Assembly (NCBI RefSeq): GCF_035046485.1
Contig: NC_085138.1
Span: 43,745,464 to 43,809,463, forward strand
Reading direction: 5' to 3'
DNA length: 64,000 bases
From: Aedes albopictus
Taxonomy: Eukaryota; Arthropoda; Insecta; Diptera; Culicidae
In this document: piece after piece, positions 1 through 9,739 of the stretch
Layout of the letters: the number at the start of each line of letters is the position of its first letter
Position numbering within the stretch: position 1 is the stretch's first letter
The notes under the pieces: model-generated
Told to the model about the DNA's origin: nothing
What the model saw: only the letters and a program-made list of their open reading frames with translations
Database searches by the model: none
Translations under genes and position numbers: made by a program

Positions 1-383
1 GTCTCCGTGCGTCATCATCCTTGCCAACCGTACCAACCTGGCATTTTTCTCATGAATATTCAGATCACGCTGCCGCTGCTGGAAGCGCTCGCTCGCTCTC
101 CCCGTACTGCACCGGCTGCTGCAACACAGTCAGTGTGGTAAATAGTGTAGTACTATTTACGTCAATTATATTTACGACATTCCTAGCTTCTTTGCTTGAT
201 TTTCTACGGAGTTTGCCTAAGTGGCAAGTACAGCTACCTCCTGGAATTGTAGGTGCATGTAATGTGTCGTTTTCTATCGAATTTTCTGATTTCATTGTCT
301 TCGGCTCCGTTATGCTTAGTTGCACTTGAGCCTTTAGAATAAACACTTGGTTCTAGCTCTTACTCAGGCAATTATTCGAATCT
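1..383. other. Unique flank before the satellite
   Basis: Mixed-composition sequence with no recognisable gene, transposon end or RNA. Short open frames on both strands (about 93-102 codons) overlap each other and show no family motif, so I treat them as chance. The sequence passes abruptly into the 11-bp satellite at about 384. Confidence 0.5.
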
Positions 384-984
384 GGTTCAATTTCGATTCG
401 ATTTCGATTCGGTTTCGATTTCAATTCGATTTCGATTCGATTTCGATTTCAATTCGATTTCGATTCGATTTCGATTCGATTTCGATTCGATTTCGATTCG
501 ATTTCGATTCGATTTCGATTCGATTTCGATTCGATTTCGATTCGATTTCGATTCGATTTCGATTCGATTTCGATTCGATTTCGATTCGATTTCGATTCGA
601 TTTCGATTCGATTTCGATTCGATTTCGATTCGATTTTGATGCGATTTCGATTCGATTTTGATTCGATTTCGATTCGATTTCGATTCGATTTCGATTCGAT
701 TTCGATTCGATTTCGATTTCGATTCGATTTCGATTCGATTTCGATTCGATTTCGATTCGATTTCGATTCGATTTCGATTCGATTTCGATTCGATTTCGAT
801 TTGATTTCGATTCGATTTCGATTCGATTTCGATTCGATTTCGATTCGATTTCGATTCGATTTCGATTCGATTTCGATTCGATTTCGATTCGATTTCGATT
901 CGATTTCGATTCGATTTCGATTCGATTTCGATTCGATTTCGATTCGATTTCGATTCGATTTCGATTCGATTTCGATTCGATTTC

Positions 985-2150
985 GATGCGATTTCGATTC
1001 GATTTTGATTCGATTTCGATTCGATTTCGATTCGATTTCGATTCGATTTCGATTCGATTTCGATTCGATTTCGATTCGATTTCGATTCGATTTCGATTTC
1101 GATTCGATTTCGATTCGATTTCGATTCGATTTCGATTCGATTTCGATTCGATTTCGATTCGATTTCGATTCGATTTCGATTCGATTTCGATTTGATTTCG
1201 ATTCGATTTCGATTCGATTTCGATTCGATTTCGATTCGATTTCGATTCGATTTCGATTCGATTTCGATTCGATTTCGATTCGATTTCGATTCGATTTCGA
1301 TTCGATTTCGATTCGATTTCGATTCGATTTCGATTCGATTTCGATTCGATTTCGATTCGATTTCGATTCGATTTCGATTCGATTTCGATTCGATTTCGAT
1401 TCGATTTCGATTCGATTTCGATTCGATTTCGATTCGATTTCGATTCGATTTCGATTCGATTTCGATTCGATTTCGATTCGATTTCGATTCGATTTCGTTT
1501 CGATTTCGTTTCGATTTCGTTTCGATTTCGATTCGATTTCGATTCGATTTCGATTCGATTTCGATTCGATTTCGATTCGATTTCGATTCGATTTCGATTC
1601 GATTTCGATTCGATTTCGATTCAATTTCGATTCGATTTAGATTCGATTCCGATTCGATTTCAATTCGATTCCGATTCGATTTCGATTCGATTTCGATTCG
1701 ATTTCGATTCGATTTCGATTCGATTTCGATTCGATTTCGATTCGATTTCGATTCGATTTCGATTCGATTTCGATTCGATTTCGATTCGATTTAGATTCGA
1801 TTTAGATTCGATTTAGATTCGATTCCGATTCGATTTCGATTCGATTTCGATTCGATTTCGATTCGATTTCGATTCGATTTCGATTCGATTTCGATTCGAT
1901 TTCGATTCGATTTCGATTCGATTTCGATTCGATTTCGATTCGATTTCGATTCGATTTCGATTCGATTTCGATTCGATTTCGATTCGATTTCGATTCGATT
2001 TCGATTCGATTTCGATTCGATTTCGATTCGATTTCGATTCGATTTCGATGTCGATTCGATTTCGATTTCGATTCGATTTCGATTCGATTTCGATTCGATT
2101 TCGATTCGATTTCGATTTGATTTCGATTCGATTTCGATTTCGATTCGATT
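985..2150. repeat. Higher-order satellite block, copy A
   Basis: Variant 11-mers form an ordered series of landmarks: GATGCG at 985, TTTGATTT near 1190, a triple CGTTTCG at 1496-1523, TCAATTTCG plus TTTAG and TTCCG at 1621-1660, a TTTAG triplet at 1789-1829, GATGTCG at 2047 and TTTGATTT near 2116. The same series recurs in the same order from 2384, so the array was partly built by copying a block of more than 1 kb. A partial third copy of the first landmarks (GATGCG at 638, TTTGATTT near 800) lies upstream. Confidence 0.85.
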
Positions 2151-2383
2151 TCGATTCGATTTCGATTCGATTTCGATTCGATTTCGATTCGATTTCGATT
2201 CGATTTCGATTCGATTTCGATTCGATTTCGATTCGATTTCGATTCGATTTCGATTCGATTTCGATTCGATTTCGATTCGATTTCGATTCGATTTCGATTC
2301 GATTTCGATTCGATTTCGATTCGATTTCGATTCGATTTCGATTCGATTTCGATTCGATTTCGATTCGATTTCGATTCGATTTC

Positions 2384-3500
2384 GATGCGATTTCGATTCG
2401 ATTTTGATTCGATTTCGATTCGATTTCGATTCGATTTCGATTCGATTTCGATTCGATTTCGATTTCGATTCGATTTCGATTCGATTTCGATTCGATTTCG
2501 ATTCGATTTCGATTCGATTTCGATTCGATTTCGATTTGATTTCGATTCGATTTCGATTCGATTTCGATTCGATTTCGATTCGATTTCGATTCGATTTCGA
2601 TTCGATTTCGATTCGATTTCGATTCGATTTCGATTCGATTTCGATTCGATTTCGATTCGATTTCGATTCGATTTCGATTCGATTTCGATTCGATTTCGAT
2701 TCGATTTCGATTCGATTTCGATTCGATTTCGATTCGATTTCGTTTCGATTTCGTTTCGATTTCGTTTCGATTTCGATTCGATTTCGATTCGATTTCGATT
2801 CGATTTCGATTCGATTTCGATTCGATTTCGATTCGATTTCGATTCGATTTCGATTCGATTTCGATTCGATTTCGATTCGATTTCGATTCGATTTCGATTC
2901 GATTTCGATTCGATTTCGATTCGATTTCGATTCGATTTCGATTCGATTTCGATTCGATTTCGATTCGATTTCGATTCGATTTCGATTCGATTTCGATTCG
3001 ATTTCGATTCGATTTCGATTCGATTTCGATTCGATTTCGATTCGATTTCGATTCGATTTCGATTCAATTTCGATTCGATTTAGATTCGATTCCGATTCGA
3101 TTTCAATTCGATTTCGATTCCATTTCGATTCGATTTCGATTCGATTTCGATTCGATTTCGATTCGATTTCGATTCGATTTCGATTCGATTTCGATTTCGA
3201 TTCGATTTCGATTCGATTTAGATTCGATTTAGATTCGATTCCGATTCGATTTCGATTCGATTTCGATTCGATTTCGATTCGATTTCGATTCGATTTCGAT
3301 TCGATTTCGATTCGATTTCGATTCGATTTCGATTCGATTTCGATTCGATTTCGATTCGATTTCGATTCGATTTCGATTCGATTTCGATGTCGATTCGATT
3401 TCGATTTCGATTCGATTTCGATTCGATTTCGATTCGATTTCGATTCGATTTCGATTCGATTTCGATTCGATTTCGATTTGATTTCGATTCGATTTCGATT
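2384..3500. repeat. Higher-order satellite block, copy B
   Basis: This repeats the landmark order of the block at 985-2150: GATGCG at 2384, TTTGATTT near 2535, triple CGTTTCG at 2739-2770, TCAATTTCG/TTTAG/TTCCG at 3064-3100, TTTAG repeats at 3217-3243, GATGTCG at 3386 and TTTGATTT near 3476. Offsets from copy A vary between about 1244 and 1443 bp, so plain 11-mers were gained or lost between landmarks after the block duplicated. A later doublet of a CGCTTCG...CAATTGTG variant lies at 3871 and 3943. Confidence 0.85.
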
Positions 3501-4297
3501 TCGATTCGATTTCGATTCGATTTCGATTCGATTTCGATTCGATTTCGATTCGATTTCGATTCGATTTCGATTCGATTTCGATTCGATTTCGATTCGATTT
3601 CGATTCGATTTCGATTCGATTTCGATTCGATTTCGATTCGATTTCGATTCGATTTCGATTCGATTTCGATTCGATTTCGATTCGATTTCGATTCGATTTC
3701 GATTCGATTTCGATTCGATTTCGATTCGATTTCGATTCGATTTCGATTCGATTTCGATTCGATTTCGATTCGATTTCGATTCGATTTCGATTCGATTTCG
3801 ATTCGATTTCGATTCGATTTCGATTCGATTTCGATTCGATTTCGATTCGATTTCGATTCGATTTCGATTTCGCTTCGATTTCGATTCAATTGTGATTCGA
3901 TTTCGATTCGATTTCGATTCGATTTCGATTCGATTTCGATTTCGCTTCGATTTCGATTCAATTGTGATTCGATTTCGATTCGATTTCGATTCGATTTCGA
4001 TTCGATTTCTATTCGATTTCGATTCGATTTCGATTCGATTTCGATTCGATTTCGATTCGATTTCGATTCGATTTCGATTCGATTTCGATTCGATTTCGAT
4101 TCGATTTCGATTCGATTTCGATTCGATTTCGATTCGATTTCGAATCGATTTCGATTCGATTTGATTCCGCTTCGATTTCGATTCGATTTCGATTCGATTT
4201 CGATTCAATTTCGATTCGATTTCGATTCGATTTTGATTCGATTTCGATTCGATTTCCATTCGATTTCGATTCAGTTTTGATTCGATTTCGATTTGAA

Positions 4298-4951
4298 TTA
4301 AATTGTAATGGTCTAAGCCGTCATTCCCCTTTCAGAAACTTATCTTAATTGCCTTTAGATACTGAGGAATAATCGTAAATGCTTGCTCATACTCCTCCCC
4401 GAAGCTTGCTACGATCGCGCAGTAAATGGCGCGAACAAAACGCCCCAACATTTGTTGAACCGCAAGCTTACACAACTATTCCTTATCGGTGACCAGATTG
4501 CTGGACGAAACCATAATAAACATTCTCCTCCTCGTGTCTCCTGTTGTATGTAGCCAGCTAGGTATCCACGAAGGTGCAGCCTTCGAAATCCCGAAAACAC
4601 GACAACACCGGGTCGAGAACCCAGCATCGCGACGTGTTCCAACCATGCCTGTCCAACCATGCATGTGTCAAATCTCCAGGTCGCTGTTTGTAAATATTGA
4701 CTATCGAAATAGCCAATGAATAGTTGCAAATCGCTCTTTTTCCCTGCCTGGCAGTAGTAGGCGACGACAGCAGGCCAACGAGCGTAATGAATTATGACAG
4801 CAGGCGAGCTATAACGCGCGAGGGTGTTTGACATTTAAGCGAGCACACCTTTCGGGTTTCGTTGTTATTGGTTTTTCGTGTGGCACACCTGATTGCAGAG
4901 TTATCTTGCTACTACCGTGGATGTGGCGAATAACTGACAGAATTGTTTATA
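4298..4951. other. Unassigned unique sequence
   Basis: Nothing recognisable apart from reading frames of up to 141 codons (4409-4834, minus) whose predicted product has no domain, repeat or signal I recognise. The overlapping frames on the other strand are of similar quality, so I do not call a gene. Confidence 0.4.
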
Positions 4952-5151
4952 TAGTAGACGTTCGATAAGTGCAACATCTTACATACGTCACATAACTGTC
5001 AGTTGTGGCAGAATGCAACCATGCATGCGAAAAACATCGCATCGTTGGTTACATTTCATTTAGACAGATAACTGCAAAATTGTTGCACTTAGCGGACTTG
5101 CAGTTAATAAGCACTACAGTTGAAGCGTTTGCACCGAGTGAACATCTACTG
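4952..5151. mobile_element. pogo/Tigger-like MITE, 200 bp
   Basis: The two ends are imperfect inverted repeats of about 25 bp. The left end reads TAGTAGACGTTC and then GTGCAA. The reverse complement of the right end reads CAGTAGATGTTC and then GTGCAA. TA dinucleotides sit directly outside both ends (4950-4951 and 5152-5153), the target duplication of the Tc1/mariner/pogo group. There is no coding capacity. The superfamily rests on the CAGTAG-type terminus and TA duplication, not on a transposase. Confidence 0.7.
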
Positions 5152-7374
5152 TATTGTTAGAACTCATTTCGTCAACATGGTGGCGCTTGGAAACGTCAAA
5201 ATACACTAGAACACAATGCGTTATTAGTGCCAAGTGACAACTTTGAGTGGCGTTGCTTTCGATGCGATTCCATAGTCGATCTGAAACGTAGTAACAAAAG
5301 GTAAAAACAATATAAAAACGCAGTCAATCAGTGACCTCTTGTTTAGCTGTCAAACTCCCAAGCTCCACCATCTGCCTGTATTGTTCACAGCGAATTTTTC
5401 GCGAACGTAAAATTTCTCGCCGAAACTGTGGCCGGGAAGCGAACAAAAAGTGCTATACTAGATTTCTCCACTACCTAATGAGCAACTGTCCGCCCGAAGA
5501 ATAGACGAGTCATCCGCCCGACGAAATCGGCTCTCCCGCTAGCGTCATCGCCGGATCGAAGATCGGACCAACCACCAGTCGTCTTTCGTCGGAGAGGGTG
5601 CGGAACCGACGACCTCCGGAGCGAATAATGACCGCCATCATCCGAATAATAACATCCATTATGGTTGCGCAGAGGCGCTGCGCTGCGGCCCTGTGCGAGG
5701 GCGAGGGAAGGGCCCCATCGAGCGCGATCGATGATCGAAGCAACCCGAGCGAGCCCCCGACGACGAAGTTTGCTGCCCGAGAAGTCGTTTAATTTGGCAA
5801 TCACGGCGACGTTCGGCCGAACTTCACCGAGGACGCCGAAAAAAGTATGCCGGACGGGATTTAATTGACTATAATTCACATTCGATGGGGGGTGAAGTCT
5901 CACCTCTCTGGGAAAAGGGCCGGCCGGCGCGGGAGGACGAGATCAAGATCGATTCGATCAAATATGGCCTGGGTTAATCGAGGTTAATCGAAGGGGAAGC
6001 TTCTCGACGGTTGCTACGATCTGCGCGAAGAATTTCTTTGTTTTCACTGGTCTAGGAGTTCGTTGGCGGAGATGGATTGCTACGATGCGCGAAGCGGGAG
6101 TCTTCAAGATCAGCCAATTTGAACCGCGAGGTCCGCGATAAGCCGTGATGGCCTGATTTCGCGGTTTCTTTCTATCGACTCTAGTTTCGAGAGTTTGTAG
6201 GACCAACGACCGAACCAGCGTCTCAAGTACCCGAAAACACGATCCAAGAGGGTGGCAAGCAGTGCTGCAGGACGGACCGGTAGAGACGGGGGACAAACGG
6301 TACCTCGAATACACACATTCGTCACATGTGCCGAGAGTAGACCGGCACGCAGCAGAGCACCTCGTTTGACGAGGTGAAGATTGATGTCAAATCACTCAAA
6401 CTGGGGATTTTTTGTCGCAGTGCGCGACTGGTTGCTCCACTGCCGCTTGCCGTTGATGGCCCCCTAATCTGAAGTGCGACACGTTTTTTGTGTGTTCCTA
6501 GCTGTTCGAGTTCAAAACAAGTGCAACCGGTTGGGGTGATGGACCGCAGCTTCTGGCAACATTGCAACCCGAGGGAGACGCTCGCTTCCCATCCATCCAA
6601 GTAGTCCATCAGTCAATCAGTTTGGCGAAAAATTCGAGCATTCCGCCGGTCTTACGTCAGCCGCGCCAAGCCAGGGCTCAGTAGCCTGTGGCTTCCCCAA
6701 CCCGACAACACAGTAGCCGTTTGCGGCGCACGAGGACGCGCGAATCGGTCTTCATGAGAAATCGCCCCGAGCGTTCGATATATTTCTTATTGAACGATAC
6801 ATAAGAACGAGATCGAAAGTGGTTCCGTCGTCATCATCAGCATCTGAGCCGCATGCACTGCGCTGCAGCGGATCACCCGAGAATGCAATAATTTCTAATT
6901 GCCCCCGCGTCAAGGCATGACGACCACTGACAGAAGTGCGGCGATCGGTAATTACAACGCTGCATCGCCGCAACGATGATGGCAACCGGGTTGCGCTGCT
7001 CTTTCGCATCGCACACCCACCGCACATGCAAAAGAACACATGTGCGCAATGCACCGCGAAGCAGCGCAGCAGCGCAGCTTCTCAAACCGCCGGTGGAGAC
7101 GAACGAAGAAGGCGACGACGACTGCGACGAACACACGCCCGAGTTGCTCTATAGAGCGCAGTTGAATAATAGACACGGTTTTACCGTTATTCCGTTCGTC
7201 CTTGAAATATTCTCCGACTGTGCCGGCGATGACTACTAACCCGGAGACTCACAATCAGTTGCAGTGGTGAGAACTCTCACTGTCATTTGGGCTGAACCGT
7301 TAATCAGTCTGAGGTGGCGGAGGCTCAGTACCGTTTCGGTATTATCGTGTCGTCACCGCTGCTCTCTAGCTAGA

Positions 7375-7396
7375 AGCGAAGACGGCCGTCTTCGCT
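7375..7396. repeat. 22-bp perfect palindrome
   Basis: The sequence AGCGAAGACGG is followed directly by its reverse complement, a perfect palindrome with no spacer. It lies in the CpG-rich island about 140 bp upstream of the candidate splice donor. It could form a hairpin in RNA or bind a dimeric protein; no family is assigned. Confidence 0.8.
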
Positions 7397-7532
7397 AGAA
7401 GTATTCTTCTCTAGTTTTTTTTTGCGTTTTGTGCTTCGCTCTCAGCTGCGCTGCAGCGCAGAGCAGCACCCGGTTGCTTCGATTGCGATTCCCCCCGAAG
7501 TGCTCCGCAAAGAGAGAAGAAGCAAAACATAG

Positions 7533-7538
7533 GTAAGT
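7533..7538 (+). other. Candidate splice donor (AG/GTAAGT)
   Basis: ATAG/GTAAGTAG at 7529-7540 matches the insect donor consensus at every core position. It ends a purine-rich stretch of the island and would close a non-coding exon on the plus strand. Isolated matches occur by chance, and no matching acceptor was assigned. Confidence 0.35.
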
Positions 7539-8040
7539 AGAAACCGGCTAATAGCGGTGAAGTCATTTCAGCCATTTCTACACAAACAACGGCTATTTGA
7601 TGGAAGTTGTTGGAATTGTCGCCGTCGCCGCCACTTCCTCCGTCCCCGCATGTTGACGTGTGGCGGTAATTATCGCGTCGCCGGCCGCCGTTCGCCGTAT
7701 GAAGTTCGATTGTTTATCCGTGTGGTTTTCTGGAAACCAATGTGCTTTCGTTCTCATTTGCGGCAGCGTTTTATCTCGGTGTATGTATGTTGTTGGGAAA
7801 CTTGTCAGTGTTTGCTGTGATGGGGGAATGACGGCTGCTAGCTGGAAATGCCTGGCGATCTGCGGGATCGAGGCTGTGATGGGTTCGCTAATGTCAGGGA
7901 CACGCCGTTTCCATTTAGGTGGAAGCACGTGTGCCTAATCTATGCGGCGAATTGCTCGGGTGACAGTTAGCGCGCATTGTTTTGATCATGGAAAATTGTT
8001 ATTTGGGTCCTAATCCGATTACGTGCAATCGCTCAGCTGT

Positions 8041-8469
8041 CACATCTAGCGATCAATCAGGCATCTTAAATCAATACCTTCGCATTGATTAGCGAGGGAC
8101 GTATCATTGCAGAAAATTTGAGCTCGTGAAATGATATTTTGACAGCTCGTGAAATAAGTTATTTGGACGACAACACGTATTGGAATAATCGGCTTTCGAT
8201 ATGAACAGTTACATAGTTTAGATAGCAGAGGGAGATTTCTAAGCTTCAATGACGTAGTTAGTTTAAGATACTCTTGGAATTTTCAGGCGAGAAGTATGCA
8301 GTCATACCTAACAACTGCTAACGCTACTTTCTTGTGTAACCAGCAACGGTACGACAATCAATAGGGAAGATCGGGTAACCAGAATCTGTGTAAGCTTCTT
8401 CTGGCATAGATTTCTTTATCGTTTCACCTGGAATCGCAAATCCACCTCGTTCTGATTGATGGATGACAG
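8041..8469. other. Unassigned sequence
   Basis: No gene, tandem repeat or transposon end recognised. Its last part may belong to the decayed retrotransposon that follows, but the reading frames are too broken to say. Confidence 0.35.
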
Positions 8470-9715
8470 CGTGGATTGAGAGGGGTACTGAGAAAATGAG
8501 GAACAGGTGCTTCTCCAACGTTATCGCCGAACTATCGATCAAACATTTAGATTATAACCAAGTCATGATGATGGTCGTACTGTGCCCAAAACTCTACGTC
8601 ATCAACAAAGTACAGTTCCGGCGACCGCAACGGCACCATCTTAAGCGACTGAAGCAACCAAATGTCACCTCAGCGTATCCGAAAGAGGACGAGCTCCATG
8701 AAACTTCACAAGAGGACTGCTGGAGAATAGTTTTAAAGCAGTCATCAACGAAGCAGCTGAGAGCACCGTGGAACGGAGTCGACACAACGAGTGGTTACAG
8801 AGCCATTTTGGAGGGGAAAAACGCAGTGCGTGCGATAATCCTGCAGCAAGGAACCCGGTAGAACGTGAAATGTTATAAACAAAAACGGAAACAGCAGACC
8901 CACTCTTATCGGGAGAAAAAACGCTGCCTGTAAGAAGCGGAGCTCCAGGAAATTATTATTATTACTATTTATTAACGACACTATACCATTATTGTGGCAT
9001 TCGTGTCATTCCAGGAAATGGATTTGCTGAGATGTGCCCAAGAAACACGGAAATTCTACCAGAAACTCAACGCATACCGAGAGAGCTTCGCACTGTGAGC
9101 CAGAGATAAGGGTCTTTAGATGATCCGTTAGATGATTGAAAGGTTGAAGTAGCATTTCGATGAGCACCTGCTGAGAACGTAGTTATGGGGGCCCAAGGCA
9201 ACAGTGAAAACGACTACATCAGTGCAGCAGAGGACGGAAATGACCCAACTCCTACGCAGAGAGAAATCAAGGATGGCATTCACTAGCTTATAATTAACAA
9301 AGCATCTGGTAAGAACAGTATTGTAGCTGATCTCATCGAAATGGGCTCAGAAAAGTTGGTCACGTGTCTACACAGGTTGATATCTTGGATCGAGGAAACC
9401 GAACAGCTACCGGGGGAATGGAAGCATAGGCTCATCTGCCACATTCCAAAGAAGGTAACTATTTGGATTGTATGAACTTCAAAGCGATCACAACTTGGAA
9501 CATCGCCTACACAATGCTATCTTATATAATCTTCTATCGTATGTTACCTAAAAAGATCTTCACCGTACGGAAAACCGCGCAGAAAAGCCGTGAATACCAG
9601 GTCTCAACGCATCACTTGTTTATCGACTTCAAGGCAGCATAAGAAACTATAGTGTCGTTTAATCGGAGCTACGGACAACCATGGACGAGAATTGCTTTCT
9701 TGGGAAGCTGACCTG
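8470..9715 (+). pseudogene. Decayed RTE-like non-LTR retrotransposon ORF2 (endonuclease-RT linker and N-terminal RT)
   Basis: Conceptual translation, with many stops and frame changes, follows the order of the ORF2 protein seen more completely at 56400-58780. First comes a patch resembling the end of the endonuclease region and the linker (open frame 8463-8861, including RRPQRHHLKRLKQPN). Next is a stretch corresponding to ETRKFYQKLN near 9050, then an LPGEW...IPKK patch near 9410-9460 that parallels LPEEW...YKKG in the other copies. Last is STHHLFIDFKAA near 9605-9640, the region of RT motif A. The frame then breaks at a stop just after FIDFKAA, and similarity fades near 9715. The copy has no intact catalytic domain and is much older than the two RTE copies elsewhere in the window. 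Confidence 0.7.
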
Positions 9716-9739
9716 ACCTTGAAATACTTAAGAAGTCTT

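Larger units (their letters stand above)
384..4297. repeat. 11-bp tandem satellite, unit GATTTCGATTC
   Basis: About 3.9 kb is made almost entirely of the 11-mer GATTTCGATTC, roughly 350 copies. The commonest variant is a 6-bp insertion (TTTCGA) that gives a 17-bp unit. Point variants include TTTAGATTC, TTTCGTTTC, GATGCG, GATTCCG and CAATTTC. Units near both edges are more diverged than the middle, as expected if unequal exchange homogenises the core. Because 11 is not a multiple of 3 and the unit carries no stop in any phase, all six frames stay open. They read as an 11-residue repeat (SISIRFRFDFD on the plus strand, NRNRIEIESKS on the minus). No start context, codon bias or unique flanking exon suggests real translation. 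Confidence 0.97.
5440..8040. other. Unique CpG-rich island, candidate promoter/5' UTR region
   Basis: This stretch lacks the repeats that fill the rest of the window and is richer in CpG than its surroundings. It contains no long convincing reading frame. Several TCAGT initiator-like sites lie at 7254-7330, and a strong splice-donor match ends the densest part at 7533. Together these fit a non-coding first exon of a plus-strand gene whose intron fills the following sequence. They fit equally well a cluster of regulatory elements. No TATA box or clear downstream promoter element could be placed, so the promoter reading stays tentative. Confidence 0.4.

Noticed and set aside
449..4280. Open frames of up to 822 codons on both strands
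   Set aside because: They are by-products of an 11-bp unit lacking stops in every phase. All frames give the same 11-residue period, which real selection on one frame would not produce.
384..4297. CRISPR-like regular repeat array
   Set aside because: There are no unique spacers: units are contiguous 11-mers. The window is eukaryotic in character and no cas genes are present.
4409..4834. 141-codon minus-strand frame
   Set aside because: No recognised domain, overlapping frames of similar quality on the other strand, no splice or promoter context.
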